Source of the DNA: an uncultured beta proteobacterium
GTDB lineage: Bacteria; Pseudomonadota; Gammaproteobacteria; Burkholderiales; Burkholderiaceae_C
NCBI GenBank assembly: GCA_903885415.1
Contig: CAISIP010000391.1
Span: 1 to 23,499 of the forward strand
Reading direction: 5' to 3'
DNA length: 23,499 nucleotides
The notes beneath the pieces were generated by a model. The model worked only from the letters and a program-made list of their open reading frames with translations. It made no database searches and had not been told where the DNA came from. Below, in pieces: positions 15,054 to 23,302 of the stretch. The first letter of the stretch is position 1, and the number at the start of each line of letters is the position of its first letter. The translations under genes and the position numbers were made by a program.

Positions 15054-15742
15054 GCTGGGACTTCGACGCGCTCGAAGCGGTAGCCCACGCCGTACACTGG
15101 GACCAGCCTCCAGCCCCGGCTGCCGTCCAGCCCGAGCTTTTTGCGCAGGCGGCTGACATGCGTGTCGACGGTGCGCGTGTCGACGTCGGCATAGATGCCC
15201 CAGATCTTGTTCAGCAGGTGGTCGCGCGACAGCAGCTTGCCGGGGTTCTGGAACAGGTAGGTCGAGAGATCGAACTCCTTTTGTGTCAGCACCACCGGCT
15301 CGCCGTCCAGCGACAGCCGCTGGCGTTGGATGTCAATCTCGAAGGCTCCCATGCGCAGCAGGGGCAGGGCACCGCCCGAACGCACACGGCGGCCCAACGC
15401 CGCCACGCGCGCCGCCAGTTCTAGCGGCTTGGGCGGCTTGACCACATAGTCGTCGGCGCCGGCCTGCAGCCCAATGACGACGGTTTCTTCGTCGTCGCGC
15501 GCCGTCAATACCAGGATCGGCAGCTCCCAACCCAGGTTGCCGCGCGCCCATTGCAGCAAGTCCGCACCGGTGCCGTCGGGCAGCATCCAGTCGACGACGA
15601 GCAACTCGACGCGTTCCTTCTTCAGCACCTCGATGGACGCGGCCACGCTGCCAAAGACGACCACACTATGTCCGGCGGTCTGCAGCAGCAACTGCAGCAA
15701 GACCTGTTGGTCGGGGTCGTCTTCAGCGATGCCGATATGCAT
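15050..15742 (-). CDS. OmpR/PhoB-family response regulator without a linked kinase
   Basis: 230 residues. The receiver (1-120) has acidic residues E7-D8-D9, phospho-acceptor D51 (LLVVDWMLPDGTG), switch T80 and K102 (YVVKPP). The winged-helix DNA-binding domain (about 127-226) shows LTQKEFDLSTYLFQNPGKLL, the recognition-helix region VDTRTVDTHVSRLRKKLGL and the wing RLVPVYGVGYRFE. It is a cytoplasmic transcription factor activated by phosphorylation. No kinase gene is adjacent in its own direction; the divergent-operon kinase and Hpt protein 4-8 kb away may be its partners (inference). Its stop codon TAG and the TAA of the membrane phosphatase share bases 15050-15053. No good ribosome-binding site is seen before the ATG at 15742, but the receiver begins exactly there. 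Confidence 0.94.
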   Translation of the reverse strand: MHIGIAEDDPDQQVLLQLLLQTAGHSVVVFGSVAASIEVLKKERVELLVVDWMLPDGTGADLLQWARGNLGWELPILVLTARDDEETVVIGLQAGADDYVVKPPKPLELAARVAALGRRVRSGGALPLLRMGAFEIDIQRQRLSLDGEPVVLTQKEFDLSTYLFQNPGKLLSRDHLLNKIWGIYADVDTRTVDTHVSRLRKKLGLDGSRGWRLVPVYGVGYRFERVEVPA

Positions 15743-15900
15743 ACAGCGGGCCAGGAGGAGCTTCGGTTGAACCCAGCATACAAAATAATGGCAAACGCTG
15801 AGAGCGCCTGAGTGTAACCAGCCAATTCGACGCGCCTGTGATCACGCTTGGTCATGGTCCATAAATTCGAAGTCGATGTCGTCTCGGGCTGGCGCATCTC
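15743..15900 (-). promoter_or_regulatory. Intergenic region upstream of the OmpR-type regulator
   Basis: 158 bp lie between the stop of the MFS gene and the start of the regulator, both on the minus strand. The half next to the regulator is distinctly A+T-rich (around 15770-15800) and holds a TATGCT hexamer on the reverse strand that might serve as -10, without a matching -35. I see no stem-loop plus T-run that would end MFS transcription. A regulator promoter here is expected from layout, not shown by consensus. Confidence 0.3.
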
Positions 15901-17154
15901 TCAGCCCCATCGCGCCCGCCGCAGTATCCACACTGCAGCAGCCAGCGGCAGGGTAAACAGGGCAAATGCCGGACCGAGGCCGCCGATCAGTCCGCCCACC
16001 ATACCGAACACCGGAGGCCCGAGCACCACGCCGAAGAAGGTGAAGAACAGCGCGCCCGCCGTCGCCGCAGCCGCCTGCCCCGGGGGCGCCACCCGCGCCA
16101 CCGTCGCCAGATACACACCGTTCCATCCGACCGCGGTGGCGCCAAACAGGCACAGCAAGGCCACCACGCCGGCGGCAGGGCTGCGCGCCGTCACCCAGGG
16201 TATGGCCATGCAGCAAGCCACGATGAGGCCGGCCAGCGTGAGCAGCATGCGGCGCGGGCCGAGCCAGCGGTCGGACAGCCAGCCCCAAAGGATGCGCCCG
16301 CACACGCCCGACAGTTGCGAGGCCGATAGCGCTGCGCCGGCGGCCAGCAGCGTCCAGCCCAGGTCGCCGGTCAAGTAGATGACGAAGTAGGACGTCAAGC
16401 TGACCTGCACCATCGACAACACCAGGCTGCAACCCGCCAACGAACGCAGCAGCGGCTGCGCCAGCACCAGTCGCACCGGCGCCAACAGCTGGGAGGGCCG
16501 GGGCCAGCGGCTGGCGGCCACGCGCTGGTTGTCGAGCGAGCGGCCCAACAGGCTGGCCAGGACCACGCCCAGCAGGCACAGGCCGGCGGTTCCAAACAGG
16601 GCGGCAGCGCCGCCGGACCAGACCACCAAGGGAGGCACCATCAGACCCGCGATCACGCCGCCCATCGGCACGCCCGTCTGCTTGATCGAAAAGACCAGCG
16701 CATAGCGTCGCAGTTCGGTGGTGCGCGCCAACATCTGCGAACTGGCCGGCGTGATCGGCCCATAGCCCAAGCCGATCAGCAATGCACCCAACGCGGCCAG
16801 TCCCGCCACCGGCACCGCCACCAGCATCAGCCCCAGGGCGCTTGCCAGCAGCGCCAACTGGCTGCCGCGCACCGGCCCAAAGCGCAGTACCAGATGCGCG
16901 CCAAGCGGGCTCGAGAACATGGCAGCCAGGTAGACCAGCGCGACGAAGAGCCCCACCGCAGTCGGGCCGAGCTGCAGCGGCTCAAGCAACCGCGGCGCCG
17001 CCACGGTGGGCGCGATCACCGCAGCCGACGAGGCGGCCTGCACCAGCAGGGTGATGGGCAGCGTGGCGTGGCGTGTGAATGCCGGCAACGCGCCCGCACT
17101 ATCGGCGCTCTGGACAGCGCCACTCACTCCATCGCCATGCGGGCTGGCGCTCAT
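15901..17154 (-). CDS. Major facilitator superfamily (MFS) transporter
   Basis: 417 residues with about 12 hydrophobic helices. A short hydrophilic N-terminus leads into helix 1. The loop after helix 2 (SSPLGAHLVLRFGPVRGSQL) corresponds to the MFS motif A region, and the half-repeat loop WGWLSDRWLGPRRMLL has the matching G-x-x-x-D-R-x-G-x-R-R pattern. A helix with FSIKQTGVPMGGVIAG is typical of MFS helix 5. It is probably a proton-coupled inner-membrane importer or exporter. It starts divergently from the MmgE/PrpD gene, so both may serve the same compound. The ATG at 17154 is chosen; the frame is open to 18111 but that extension lies antisense to the MmgE/PrpD gene and has no transporter features. 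Substrate unknown. Confidence 0.88.
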   Translation of the reverse strand: MSASPHGDGVSGAVQSADSAGALPAFTRHATLPITLLVQAASSAAVIAPTVAAPRLLEPLQLGPTAVGLFVALVYLAAMFSSPLGAHLVLRFGPVRGSQLALLASALGLMLVAVPVAGLAALGALLIGLGYGPITPASSQMLARTTELRRYALVFSIKQTGVPMGGVIAGLMVPPLVVWSGGAAALFGTAGLCLLGVVLASLLGRSLDNQRVAASRWPRPSQLLAPVRLVLAQPLLRSLAGCSLVLSMVQVSLTSYFVIYLTGDLGWTLLAAGAALSASQLSGVCGRILWGWLSDRWLGPRRMLLTLAGLIVACCMAIPWVTARSPAAGVVALLCLFGATAVGWNGVYLATVARVAPPGQAAAATAGALFFTFFGVVLGPPVFGMVGGLIGGLGPAFALFTLPLAAAVWILRRARWG

Positions 17155-17304
17155 GCGCAGGCGCTGCGGCTTGGATGCGGGTAGCGGGCAACTGGCAGTT
17201 CCATATGCCCAAGTATCGCGCCCGCAGGACAGCCTGTAGCATTGCACCCAACTCGACCTCGAGCCGCAACATGACGCCGACGCGAGCCGATTCAAAGGAT
17301 GCCC
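17155..17304. promoter_or_regulatory. Divergent region between MFS transporter and MmgE/PrpD gene
   Basis: 150 bp between the two divergent start codons should carry both promoters. A 5-bp inverted pair GGGCA/TGCCC (17186-17190 and 17206-17210, 15-base spacer) is the only symmetry I noticed; it is short enough to be chance. A purine-rich ribosome-binding site AAAGGA (17294-17299) lies 5 bases before ATG 17305 and decides that start over ATG 17299. No regulator gene such as a LysR or GntR protein adjoins this region. Confidence 0.4.
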
Positions 17305-18702
17305 ATGACGAAATCCCCGACCGCCACACTGGCAGCCTTCGCCGCCGAACTTGCGTTCGACGCGATCCCGCACGCGGTGGTGCGGAAAATGGAAGACCTG
17401 CTGGTGGACTGGTTCGGATCGGCGGTCGCCGGGCATGGCGCGCGTCCGGTGCAAAGCATCGCTGCCTTCGCGATGGCCATGGGACCGCAATCGGGATTGT
17501 CCGAGTTGATCGTCAACCGCACCGCAACCAGCCCCTACCTGGCGGCGATGGCCAATGCGGCCGCCTCGCATGTGGCCGAACAGGACGATGTGCATAACGG
17601 CGCCGTCTTTCACCCGGGCACCGTGGTGTTGCCGGCCGCCGTCGCGGTGGCGCAGGCGATTGGCGCGAGCGGAATCCAGTTGCTGACCGCGTCCATTGCC
17701 GGCTATGAGGTCGGCATCCGGGTGGGCGAGTTTCTCGGGCGATCGCACTACAAGGTCTTTCATACCACCGGCACCGCGGGAACCCTGGCGGCGGCAGCGG
17801 CAGTTGGCAGGCTGCTCGGTCTGAGCCCGCAGAAAATGGAGCACGCGTTCGGCTCGGCGGGAACCCAATCGGCCGGCTTGTGGGAGTTCCTGCGTACCGG
17901 AGCCGACAGCAAGCAGTTGCACACGGCGCACGCGGCCGCAGTCGGCCTGATGTCGGCTTATCTGGCCAACGATGGTTTTAGCGGAGCCGCCGACATATTG
18001 GCAGGCCCGCAAGGCATGGCGGCCGGAATGTCCACCGACGCCGAACCCGCGCGGCTGATCGACGGCCTTGGGTCGCGTTGGGCTACGAGCGAAACCTCCT
18101 TCAAATACCACGCGTCATGCCGCCACACCCACCCCGCCGCCGACGCCTTGCTGCAAGTGATGCAGGCCCACAGCCTTCAGCCATCCGACCTACGCAAAGT
18201 GGTGGCGCATGTCCACCAAGGTGCGATCGACGTACTCGGGTCTGTGCTCAACCCGTCGACGGTGCACCAGAGCAAGTTCTCGATGGGAACCGTGCTGGCG
18301 CTGGTGGCGCGCTTCGGCCACGCGGGTCTGGTCGAATTTGAGCAGCACTTTCAGGATCCGCAGACGCTTGCGCTGTGCGCGCGGGTGGAGATGCAACTCG
18401 ACCCGGAAGTCGACCGCGCGTATCCGCAACGCTGGATCGGAAAAGTGACGGTCTACACCGCAGATGGCAGGATACTGAACGGCCGCATGGACGAACCCAA
18501 GGGCGACCCTGGCAACACACTGGACCGGGAAGAAATCACCGCCAAAGCACTGCGACTGGCAGCCTTCAGCGGCGGGGCGACGGCGCAGGAGATGCAGCAA
18601 GCTGTCAACGCCTTATGGGGCGTTTCGCGCTGGCCCCGGGTCGGCAGGCTGCTGGCCCCTGTGCATGCTGGCGGCCAGCACAGTTCCCCCGGCGCGGCTT
18701 AG
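17305..18702 (+). CDS. MmgE/PrpD family protein
   Basis: 465 residues, the usual family length. Recognisable blocks: DLLVDWFGSAVAGHGARP near the N-terminus, AASHVAEQDDVHNGAVFHPG in the active-site region, the helix GYEVGIRVGEFLG followed by FHTTGTAGTLAAAAAVGRLL, and FKYHASCRHTHPAADALL. The C-terminal part has a mixed lid domain with RIWIGKVTV-like strands. Members include 2-methylcitrate dehydratase, cis-aconitate decarboxylase and epimerases, all acting on small di- or tricarboxylates in the cytoplasm. No prpB, prpC or acnD-like gene is nearby, so 2-methylcitrate dehydratase is not favoured. It is followed by a Bug receptor on the same strand, which supports uptake and use of an organic acid. 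Start 17305 follows an AAAGGA ribosome-binding site; ATG 17299 is the alternative. Confidence 0.9.
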   Translation: MTKSPTATLAAFAAELAFDAIPHAVVRKMEDLLVDWFGSAVAGHGARPVQSIAAFAMAMGPQSGLSELIVNRTATSPYLAAMANAAASHVAEQDDVHNGAVFHPGTVVLPAAVAVAQAIGASGIQLLTASIAGYEVGIRVGEFLGRSHYKVFHTTGTAGTLAAAAAVGRLLGLSPQKMEHAFGSAGTQSAGLWEFLRTGADSKQLHTAHAAAVGLMSAYLANDGFSGAADILAGPQGMAAGMSTDAEPARLIDGLGSRWATSETSFKYHASCRHTHPAADALLQVMQAHSLQPSDLRKVVAHVHQGAIDVLGSVLNPSTVHQSKFSMGTVLALVARFGHAGLVEFEQHFQDPQTLALCARVEMQLDPEVDRAYPQRWIGKVTVYTADGRILNGRMDEPKGDPGNTLDREEITAKALRLAAFSGGATAQEMQQAVNALWGVSRWPRVGRLLAPVHAGGQHSSPGAA

Positions 18703-18714
18703 GGATTACGCGAA

Positions 18715-18743
18715 TTGAAACCCGATGGCTTTGCGTGCACTAT
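18715..18743 (+). promoter_or_regulatory. Possible sigma-70-type promoter before the Bug receptor gene
   Basis: In the 128-bp gap after the MmgE/PrpD gene, TTGAAA (18715-18720) and CACTAT (18738-18743) are 17 bases apart. The -35 is a five-of-six match; the -10 matches only three of six. The gap suggests that the receptor may have its own promoter as well as read-through from upstream. No other element was found in the gap. Confidence 0.22.
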
Positions 18744-18830
18744 GGACCCGCGCAGACAGGCCGCCGCCCCATTTGCATCGGTGGCCCTGTGTGCAGACCC
18801 TGCTGGCGATCTCATTACAAGGAATACCCC

Positions 18831-19820
18831 ATGAAAATTCAGCACAAGTGGATGCAAGCGGCGGCGGTGGCGGCACTCGCAGTTTTTGTAATGGCGCCGG
18901 CGACCAGCCAAACTGCATACCCGGACAAGCCGGTGACCCTGGTGGTGCCGTTTGCAGCCGGCGGGCCGACCGACCTGGTTGCGCGCATGATGGCAATGCC
19001 GATGGGTAAATCACTGGGCCAGACGGTGCTGGTCGAGAACACCGTCGGCGCGGGCGGCACCATTGCCGCCAACAAGGTCGCGCGTTCGACGCCCAACGGC
19101 TACACGCTGCTCATTCACCACATGGGAATGGCGACCGCGCCGGCGCTTTACAAGAAGCTGTCCTTTGACCCGATGAAGGACTTCGATTACATAGGGCAGG
19201 TCGTCGACGTTCCGATGACGCTGCTGGCGCGCAAAGACTTTCCGGCGAACAACTACAAAGAATTGGAAAGCTATTTGAAGGCCAACAAGGACAAGGTGTC
19301 GCTGGCCAACGCGGGGCTGGGCGCCGTATCGCACCTGTGCGGGCTGCTGTTCATGAGCCAGATCGGCGTCGAACTCAACACCATACCCTACAAGGGAACG
19401 GGCCCGGCGATGAACGATCTGCTGGGCGGCCAGGTCGACCTGCTGTGCGACCAGACCACGCAGACGGTTCCCATCATCAAGGATGGGCGTGTCAAGGTCT
19501 ACGGCGTCACCTCGTTGAAGCGTCTGAACGCGCTGCCCAATGTGCCCACGCTGGATGAGCAAGGACTCAAGGGTTTCGAAGTCAAGGTCTGGCATGGCAT
19601 GTACACGGCCCGTGGGACGCCCGCGCCCGTCCTGGAAAAAATCAATGCTGCGCTGCGCGCCGCCCTGCAGGACCCTAACGTCGCGCTGCGCATGGCCGAG
19701 CTCAGTTCGGACATTGCACCGATGGACAAAGTGACGCCAGCAGGCCTGAAAAATTTCCTGGAATCCGAAATAGCCAAATGGGGGCCGGTGATCAAGAAAG
19801 CCGGCATCTACGCCGACTGA
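18831..19820 (+). CDS. Bug/TctC-family periplasmic solute receptor (first copy)
   Basis: 329 residues with a signal peptide (basic start MKIQHK, hydrophobic core to about residue 27). The mature protein begins with the family signature YPDKPVTLVVPFAAGGPTD, followed by GQTVLVENTVGAGGTIAANK and TPNGYTLLI, then IPYKGTGPAMNDLLGGQVDL and PNVPTLDEQGLKGFEV. Bug proteins bind carboxylates or similar compounds in the periplasm and deliver them to a TctAB-type or other transporter. No TctA or TctB gene is in the window. An AAGGA ribosome-binding site (18819-18823) lies 7 bases before the ATG. It shares strand and likely function with the MmgE/PrpD gene. Its stop is 6 bases from the stop of the convergent VOC gene. 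The ligand is unknown. Confidence 0.94.
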   Translation: MKIQHKWMQAAAVAALAVFVMAPATSQTAYPDKPVTLVVPFAAGGPTDLVARMMAMPMGKSLGQTVLVENTVGAGGTIAANKVARSTPNGYTLLIHHMGMATAPALYKKLSFDPMKDFDYIGQVVDVPMTLLARKDFPANNYKELESYLKANKDKVSLANAGLGAVSHLCGLLFMSQIGVELNTIPYKGTGPAMNDLLGGQVDLLCDQTTQTVPIIKDGRVKVYGVTSLKRLNALPNVPTLDEQGLKGFEVKVWHGMYTARGTPAPVLEKINAALRAALQDPNVALRMAELSSDIAPMDKVTPAGLKNFLESEIAKWGPVIKKAGIYAD

Positions 19821-19826
19821 CAGGGT

Positions 19827-20216
19827 TCAGGCGGGTTCGGAAATCTCGATCAGATTGAGGTCGGGGTCGCGCAAATAAACCGACCGGATCGGTCCCGTGG
19901 CGCCGGTACGCATGACCGGGCCCTCCAGTATGGGCCATTGCTGCTGCTGCAAATGCTGCATCACCTGCGCCAACGGAACGGACGCGATCAAGCACAGGTC
20001 CAGCGCGCCAGGAACCGGCAGGTGCGCCTTGGGTTCAAATTCCTTGCCGCGCAGGTGCAGATTGATTTTCTGCGCGCCGAAGCGAAAAGCCTGGCGCACG
20101 TCGCCATTGCCACCCCTGAATTCTTCCAGGCGCATTCCGAGTACACGGGTATAGAAATCTATGCAGGCGGCCCCATCGTGCGTGGTGAGGACCAGATGGT
20201 CAAGGTGGTCAATCAT
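19827..20216 (-). CDS. VOC (glyoxalase/dioxygenase-fold) family protein
   Basis: 129 residues with one pair of beta-alpha-beta-beta-beta modules. The N-terminal half is DHLDHLVLTTHD (3-14), then DFYTRVLGM (20-28) and QKINLHLRGKEF (49-60). The second half is ALDLCLIA (71-78), then RSVYLRDPDLNLIEI (111-125). H7 and E124 are at usual metal-ligand positions. Members include lyases, epimerases, dioxygenases and resistance proteins, so the reaction is not known. It is the last gene of the minus-strand operon; its start overlaps the stop of the TauD-like gene by 8 bases, which implies coupled translation. ATG at 20216 is chosen because the fold starts at once; the frame extends to 20243. Confidence 0.87.
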   Translation of the reverse strand: MIDHLDHLVLTTHDGAACIDFYTRVLGMRLEEFRGGNGDVRQAFRFGAQKINLHLRGKEFEPKAHLPVPGALDLCLIASVPLAQVMQHLQQQQWPILEGPVMRTGATGPIRSVYLRDPDLNLIEISEPA

Positions 20217-21273
20217 GCGAGGATTTTGGCATGAGCGGTGCATGCCACTGTGCTTGCGGAACCGTCACCCCGCCGCGTTCGCCCGGCGTGAGGCTGCCGT
20301 AACGCTGCGCGAATACCGTCGGCAAGGGTCTGGCATGCGCGGACGACAACCACAGGCGCAGCAAGTGGCGCTTGCGCGAGCGGTCTGAATAGTCTTCAAA
20401 GGCGGTACGGTCATGCAGCAGCGTGTGGTTGTGAACGAACTGCATGTCGCCCGGAGCCAGCCGCATCAGAAAATGCAGGCGCGAATCGTTGGCCAGCGCG
20501 TCAAAGCAGTCCAGCGCCTGCACATGCAAGGGGCTCAGCCGCATCGCCTGCGCGAAGCGCTGCGCCGAATCGATGTACTGGCGCTGATAGATGCTCGACA
20601 TCAGGCCCCGGTACCAGTTGAACACCGGGATTTCAAAAAAAGGCTTTTGCCCGACCGCCACTTCGCCGCGCCGGTCGGTCGCGATCGGATCGAACAGCGC
20701 CAGCGCCAACTCCGGATGGTCGCGGCGCATCCAGTTGTAAATCGTGTTGGAAGACACCAGCGCCGAATCCCCACCCGATCGGGCCTGCTGCAGGCACAGC
20801 AATCCGACAATGTCGCAGGAGTCGGTGTGAAAACTCTGCCGCTCGTGCGTCTGGTAGATGCGCACATTCGGGTCGTCGGCCTTCAATCCCATATCCACCA
20901 CGTGGCCGAGCAAATGGCCGCTGGCATTCTGGGGTCGCGGGTTGCCAAGGTGCGTGCCAATGCCATAAAACACCGCTGCGCTGAGTTGGGTGGACCACTC
21001 GCCCACCGGCAAAGACCGGATCAGTGCAAAGCCCGGCCCGTGCAGCAAATGCCGATGCAGGGCTTGCAAACGCGACTGCAACCGCGGCAGCGAAAAAGCG
21101 GCACGGCTGATCGCGCGGATATCCTGATTCAGGTCCAGGCAACGCGATGCGGCGGTCTGCAACTCGACGATATCTTCGTCCTGCAACGAAAAGCGCCAGT
21201 GGCTTTGCTGGGCCACTTCGGGCCCGAGCCACGCGCAAGGCGCCAGCACCGCCGCAGGAAGAGACCGGATCAT
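20209..21273 (-). CDS. TauD/TfdA-like Fe(II)/2-oxoglutarate-dependent oxygenase
   Basis: 354 residues. The iron site reads H149-x-D151 in QSFHTDSCD and H287 in LLHDRTAFEDY; R304 or R306 in RKRHLLRLW is placed to bind 2-oxoglutarate. Other family blocks are GFALIRSLPV (81-90) and LAPGDMQFVHNH (272-283). The enzyme should hydroxylate or oxidatively cleave a small substrate with O2, iron and 2-oxoglutarate; the residues seen suggest it is intact. It sits between a Bug receptor and a VOC gene in a minus-strand operon with an MDR oxidoreductase and an enoyl-CoA hydratase. The substrate is unknown and need not be taurine. Start 21273 was chosen where family similarity begins; it lies 62 bases after the receptor stop, and the frame open to 21378 would overlap the receptor gene. 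Confidence 0.88.
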   Translation of the reverse strand: MIRSLPAAVLAPCAWLGPEVAQQSHWRFSLQDEDIVELQTAASRCLDLNQDIRAISRAAFSLPRLQSRLQALHRHLLHGPGFALIRSLPVGEWSTQLSAAVFYGIGTHLGNPRPQNASGHLLGHVVDMGLKADDPNVRIYQTHERQSFHTDSCDIVGLLCLQQARSGGDSALVSSNTIYNWMRRDHPELALALFDPIATDRRGEVAVGQKPFFEIPVFNWYRGLMSSIYQRQYIDSAQRFAQAMRLSPLHVQALDCFDALANDSRLHFLMRLAPGDMQFVHNHTLLHDRTAFEDYSDRSRKRHLLRLWLSSAHARPLPTVFAQRYGSLTPGERGGVTVPQAQWHAPLMPKSSHD

Positions 21274-21335
21274 GACAGGGGCGACGCTTCGGGCATGCAG
21301 GTGGCACAGGCAGTCGGTTACTGCGCCCAGGAATC

Positions 21336-22307
21336 TCAGTCGATCCGCACGCCCGCACTCTTGACCAGTTTGACCCAAAACTTGGCGTCTTCGCCGAGGA
21401 ATGCGGCAAACTGCTCCGGCGATCGGGACAGGTCCACGTCGGTGCCTTCGCGGGCCAGCGAAGCCCGCACGGAGGCCTGGCCTAAGGCGTTCGTTGCCGC
21501 ATCAAACAACTTTTTCACCAGCGCAGGCGGGGTTCCCGCTGGAACAAAGATGCCGTACCAGAATTCGATCGCATAGTCGGGCACGCCAGCCTCCTGCATG
21601 CCGGGAAGGCCAGGGACCAGCGCCGTTCTCTCCCGGGTGCTGACCCCCAGGCCCCTGAGCCGTCCCGCCTGAATCATCGGCAGCACCGACGGCGGCGTGC
21701 CAAAAGTCAGTTGGGTATCGCCCGCCACCACCGACTGAACCGCCGGCGCGCCACCCTTGAAGGGAATGTGCGTCATTTCGATGCCGGCAATCTGGCCAAA
21801 TAGCGCTGCCCCCAGATGCGGCGCAGAACCGTTACCGGAAGTCGCGTAGTTGATGCTGCCGGGTGCCTTCTTGGCCATGGCAATCAGATCCAGCACCGAG
21901 TTGATGCCGGATACCGGATTGGAGGCGATCACCAGGGGTGACGATGTGATTTTGGTGACGGGCTGCAAGTCCTTGGCGCTGTAGCCGAGCTTGGGATTGA
22001 GTGCCGGGTTCACCGATATGCTGCTCGGGCTGGCGATCAGGACCGTGTAGCCATCGGGAGCGGCCTTGGCGACAAATTCGGCAGCAATGCTTGAACCGGC
22101 GCCCGCCTTGTTTTCTATGATCAACGGTTGGCCGAGCGCTTTGCCCATCGCGTCGCTGATGGCCCGGGCCACATAGTCGGCCGCACCTCCTGGCGCAAAG
22201 CCCACCACCACGCGCACCGGCTTGGCGGGATAAGGCGATGTCTGGGCCTGCGTCGCCAGGGCCATGCCGGCGAGAATCAGCGCCGAAAAAATCCGGGTCG
22301 TGTGCAT
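21336..22307 (-). CDS. Bug/TctC-family periplasmic solute receptor (second copy)
   Basis: 323 residues with a signal peptide (MHTTRIFSALILAGMALA, likely cleavage after TQA at residue 21). The mature part has YPAKPVRVVVGFAPGGAAD, GQPLIIENKAGAGSSIAAE, APDGYTVLIASPSS and IPFKGGAPAVQSVVAGDTQL, all family signatures. It differs clearly from the copy at 18831-19820, so the two are separate paralogues and probably bind different ligands, not a recent duplication. An AGGAG ribosome-binding site (22320-22316) overlaps the TAG stop of the upstream MDR gene and lies 8 bases before the ATG. It belongs to the operon with the enoyl-CoA hydratase, MDR and TauD-like genes. Confidence 0.95.
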   Translation of the reverse strand: MHTTRIFSALILAGMALATQAQTSPYPAKPVRVVVGFAPGGAADYVARAISDAMGKALGQPLIIENKAGAGSSIAAEFVAKAAPDGYTVLIASPSSISVNPALNPKLGYSAKDLQPVTKITSSPLVIASNPVSGINSVLDLIAMAKKAPGSINYATSGNGSAPHLGAALFGQIAGIEMTHIPFKGGAPAVQSVVAGDTQLTFGTPPSVLPMIQAGRLRGLGVSTRERTALVPGLPGMQEAGVPDYAIEFWYGIFVPAGTPPALVKKLFDAATNALGQASVRASLAREGTDVDLSRSPEQFAAFLGEDAKFWVKLVKSAGVRID

Positions 22308-22318
22308 GCGGCCATCTC

Positions 22319-23302
22319 CTAGTGCGTGATCTTGAGCACAATCTTTCCGACATGCGCATCGCTTTGCATCAGCGCCCGCGCCTGAACCAGTTCTTCAAAG
22401 GGAAAGACGCGATCGATGCACGATCGGATCCGACCATCGGCGAATGCGGGAAGGATGTCACGCACGAAACCCTCCACCGGCTCCGCGCGCTGTTCCGGCG
22501 ATCGCAGCTTGTTAGAGACGCCAAAAATCGTCAGGCGTCGGGCGTGCAAGGCCTCGATATCCAGCGGGGCATTGAGCACGCCGTCCACATAGCCCACGGT
22601 GCCGAGCCGACCCTGAAACGCCAGACAGCGCAGGCTCTCTTCAAAGACCGAACCGCCGACGGCGTTGACCACCAGCGCCACACCGTTGCCGCCGGTGGCG
22701 TCCATCACTGCGGCGAAGAAATCCGGTTGACGGGTGCGCAGGCCCCGATCGAGTCCCAGCGGCCGCAGGCGCTCGAGTTTGTCCTGCGAACCCGATGTGC
22801 CGATGACTTTCGCGCCCAGCGCTTTGGCCGTCTGCAGCGAGGCAACGCCCACCCCGGACGACACGCCGTTGACCAGCAGCCAGTCGCCGTCGCGCAATTT
22901 GCCCTGCTGCACCAGCAGGTCATAGCTGACCAGAAAGGTGAGCGGTATGCAGGCCGCCTCTTCCCAGTCCAGCGTCTGCGGCACCGGCATCATTTCACGC
23001 ACATCCATCAGCGTGTACTGCGCAAATGTTCCGGCGCATCGGGCCATCACCCGGTCCCCGACCCGATAGCGCTTGAGCTCGCTGCCGACTTGGACGATTT
23101 CGCCCGCGCCCTCCATGCCAATCGCTTTGGCGCCCGCGCTGCCATGCAAGCCATGGCCCCTGATGAATTCGCCCCGATTCAAAGCCGCTGCGTGCAGCCG
23201 CACAAGCGCCTGCGTGGGGCCCGGCACCGGCATCGCGATGTCGCGCATTTCAATCGGCTCCGGCACATCGCCGGCATGCATCCAATACGATTTCATGCTC
23301 AT
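22319..23302 (-). CDS. Zinc-independent MDR oxidoreductase (quinone oxidoreductase-like)
   Basis: 327 residues of the medium-chain dehydrogenase/reductase superfamily. An N-terminal GroES-like domain (1-125) contains LNRGEFIRGHG and IGMEGAGEIVQVGS; the zinc-ligand His of zinc alcohol dehydrogenases is Met (GME, 62-64). The Rossmann domain has the dinucleotide motif NGVSSGVGVASLQTAKALGA (145-164). Structural zinc Cys residues are absent, as in NADPH:quinone reductases and enoyl-type reductases. In this operon it could reduce an enoyl or quinone-like intermediate (inference). The first ATG (23302) overlaps the enoyl-CoA hydratase stop as ATGA; ATG 23296 is an alternative with a GGGAA stretch nearby. 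Confidence 0.92.
   Translation of the reverse strand: MSMKSYWMHAGDVPEPIEMRDIAMPVPGPTQALVRLHAAALNRGEFIRGHGLHGSAGAKAIGMEGAGEIVQVGSELKRYRVGDRVMARCAGTFAQYTLMDVREMMPVPQTLDWEEAACIPLTFLVSYDLLVQQGKLRDGDWLLVNGVSSGVGVASLQTAKALGAKVIGTSGSQDKLERLRPLGLDRGLRTRQPDFFAAVMDATGGNGVALVVNAVGGSVFEESLRCLAFQGRLGTVGYVDGVLNAPLDIEALHARRLTIFGVSNKLRSPEQRAEPVEGFVRDILPAFADGRIRSCIDRVFPFEELVQARALMQSDAHVGKIVLKITH

Noticed and set aside
17155..18111. N-terminal extension of the MFS frame by 319 codons
   Set aside because: The extension lies antisense to the MmgE/PrpD gene and across the divergent promoter region. It has Cys/Arg/Gly-rich composition and no transporter helices; the transporter begins near 17154.
18703..18830. 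Small protein or RNA gene in the gap before the first Bug receptor
   Set aside because: Short frames here lack ribosome-binding sites and similarity, and I see no strong stem-loop; only a weak promoter-like pair is present.
20413..21576. 387-codon plus-strand frame opposite the TauD-like and Bug receptor genes
   Set aside because: Both genes on the minus strand have intact family motifs across this span; the plus-strand translation is rich in Gln, Arg and His and matches nothing.
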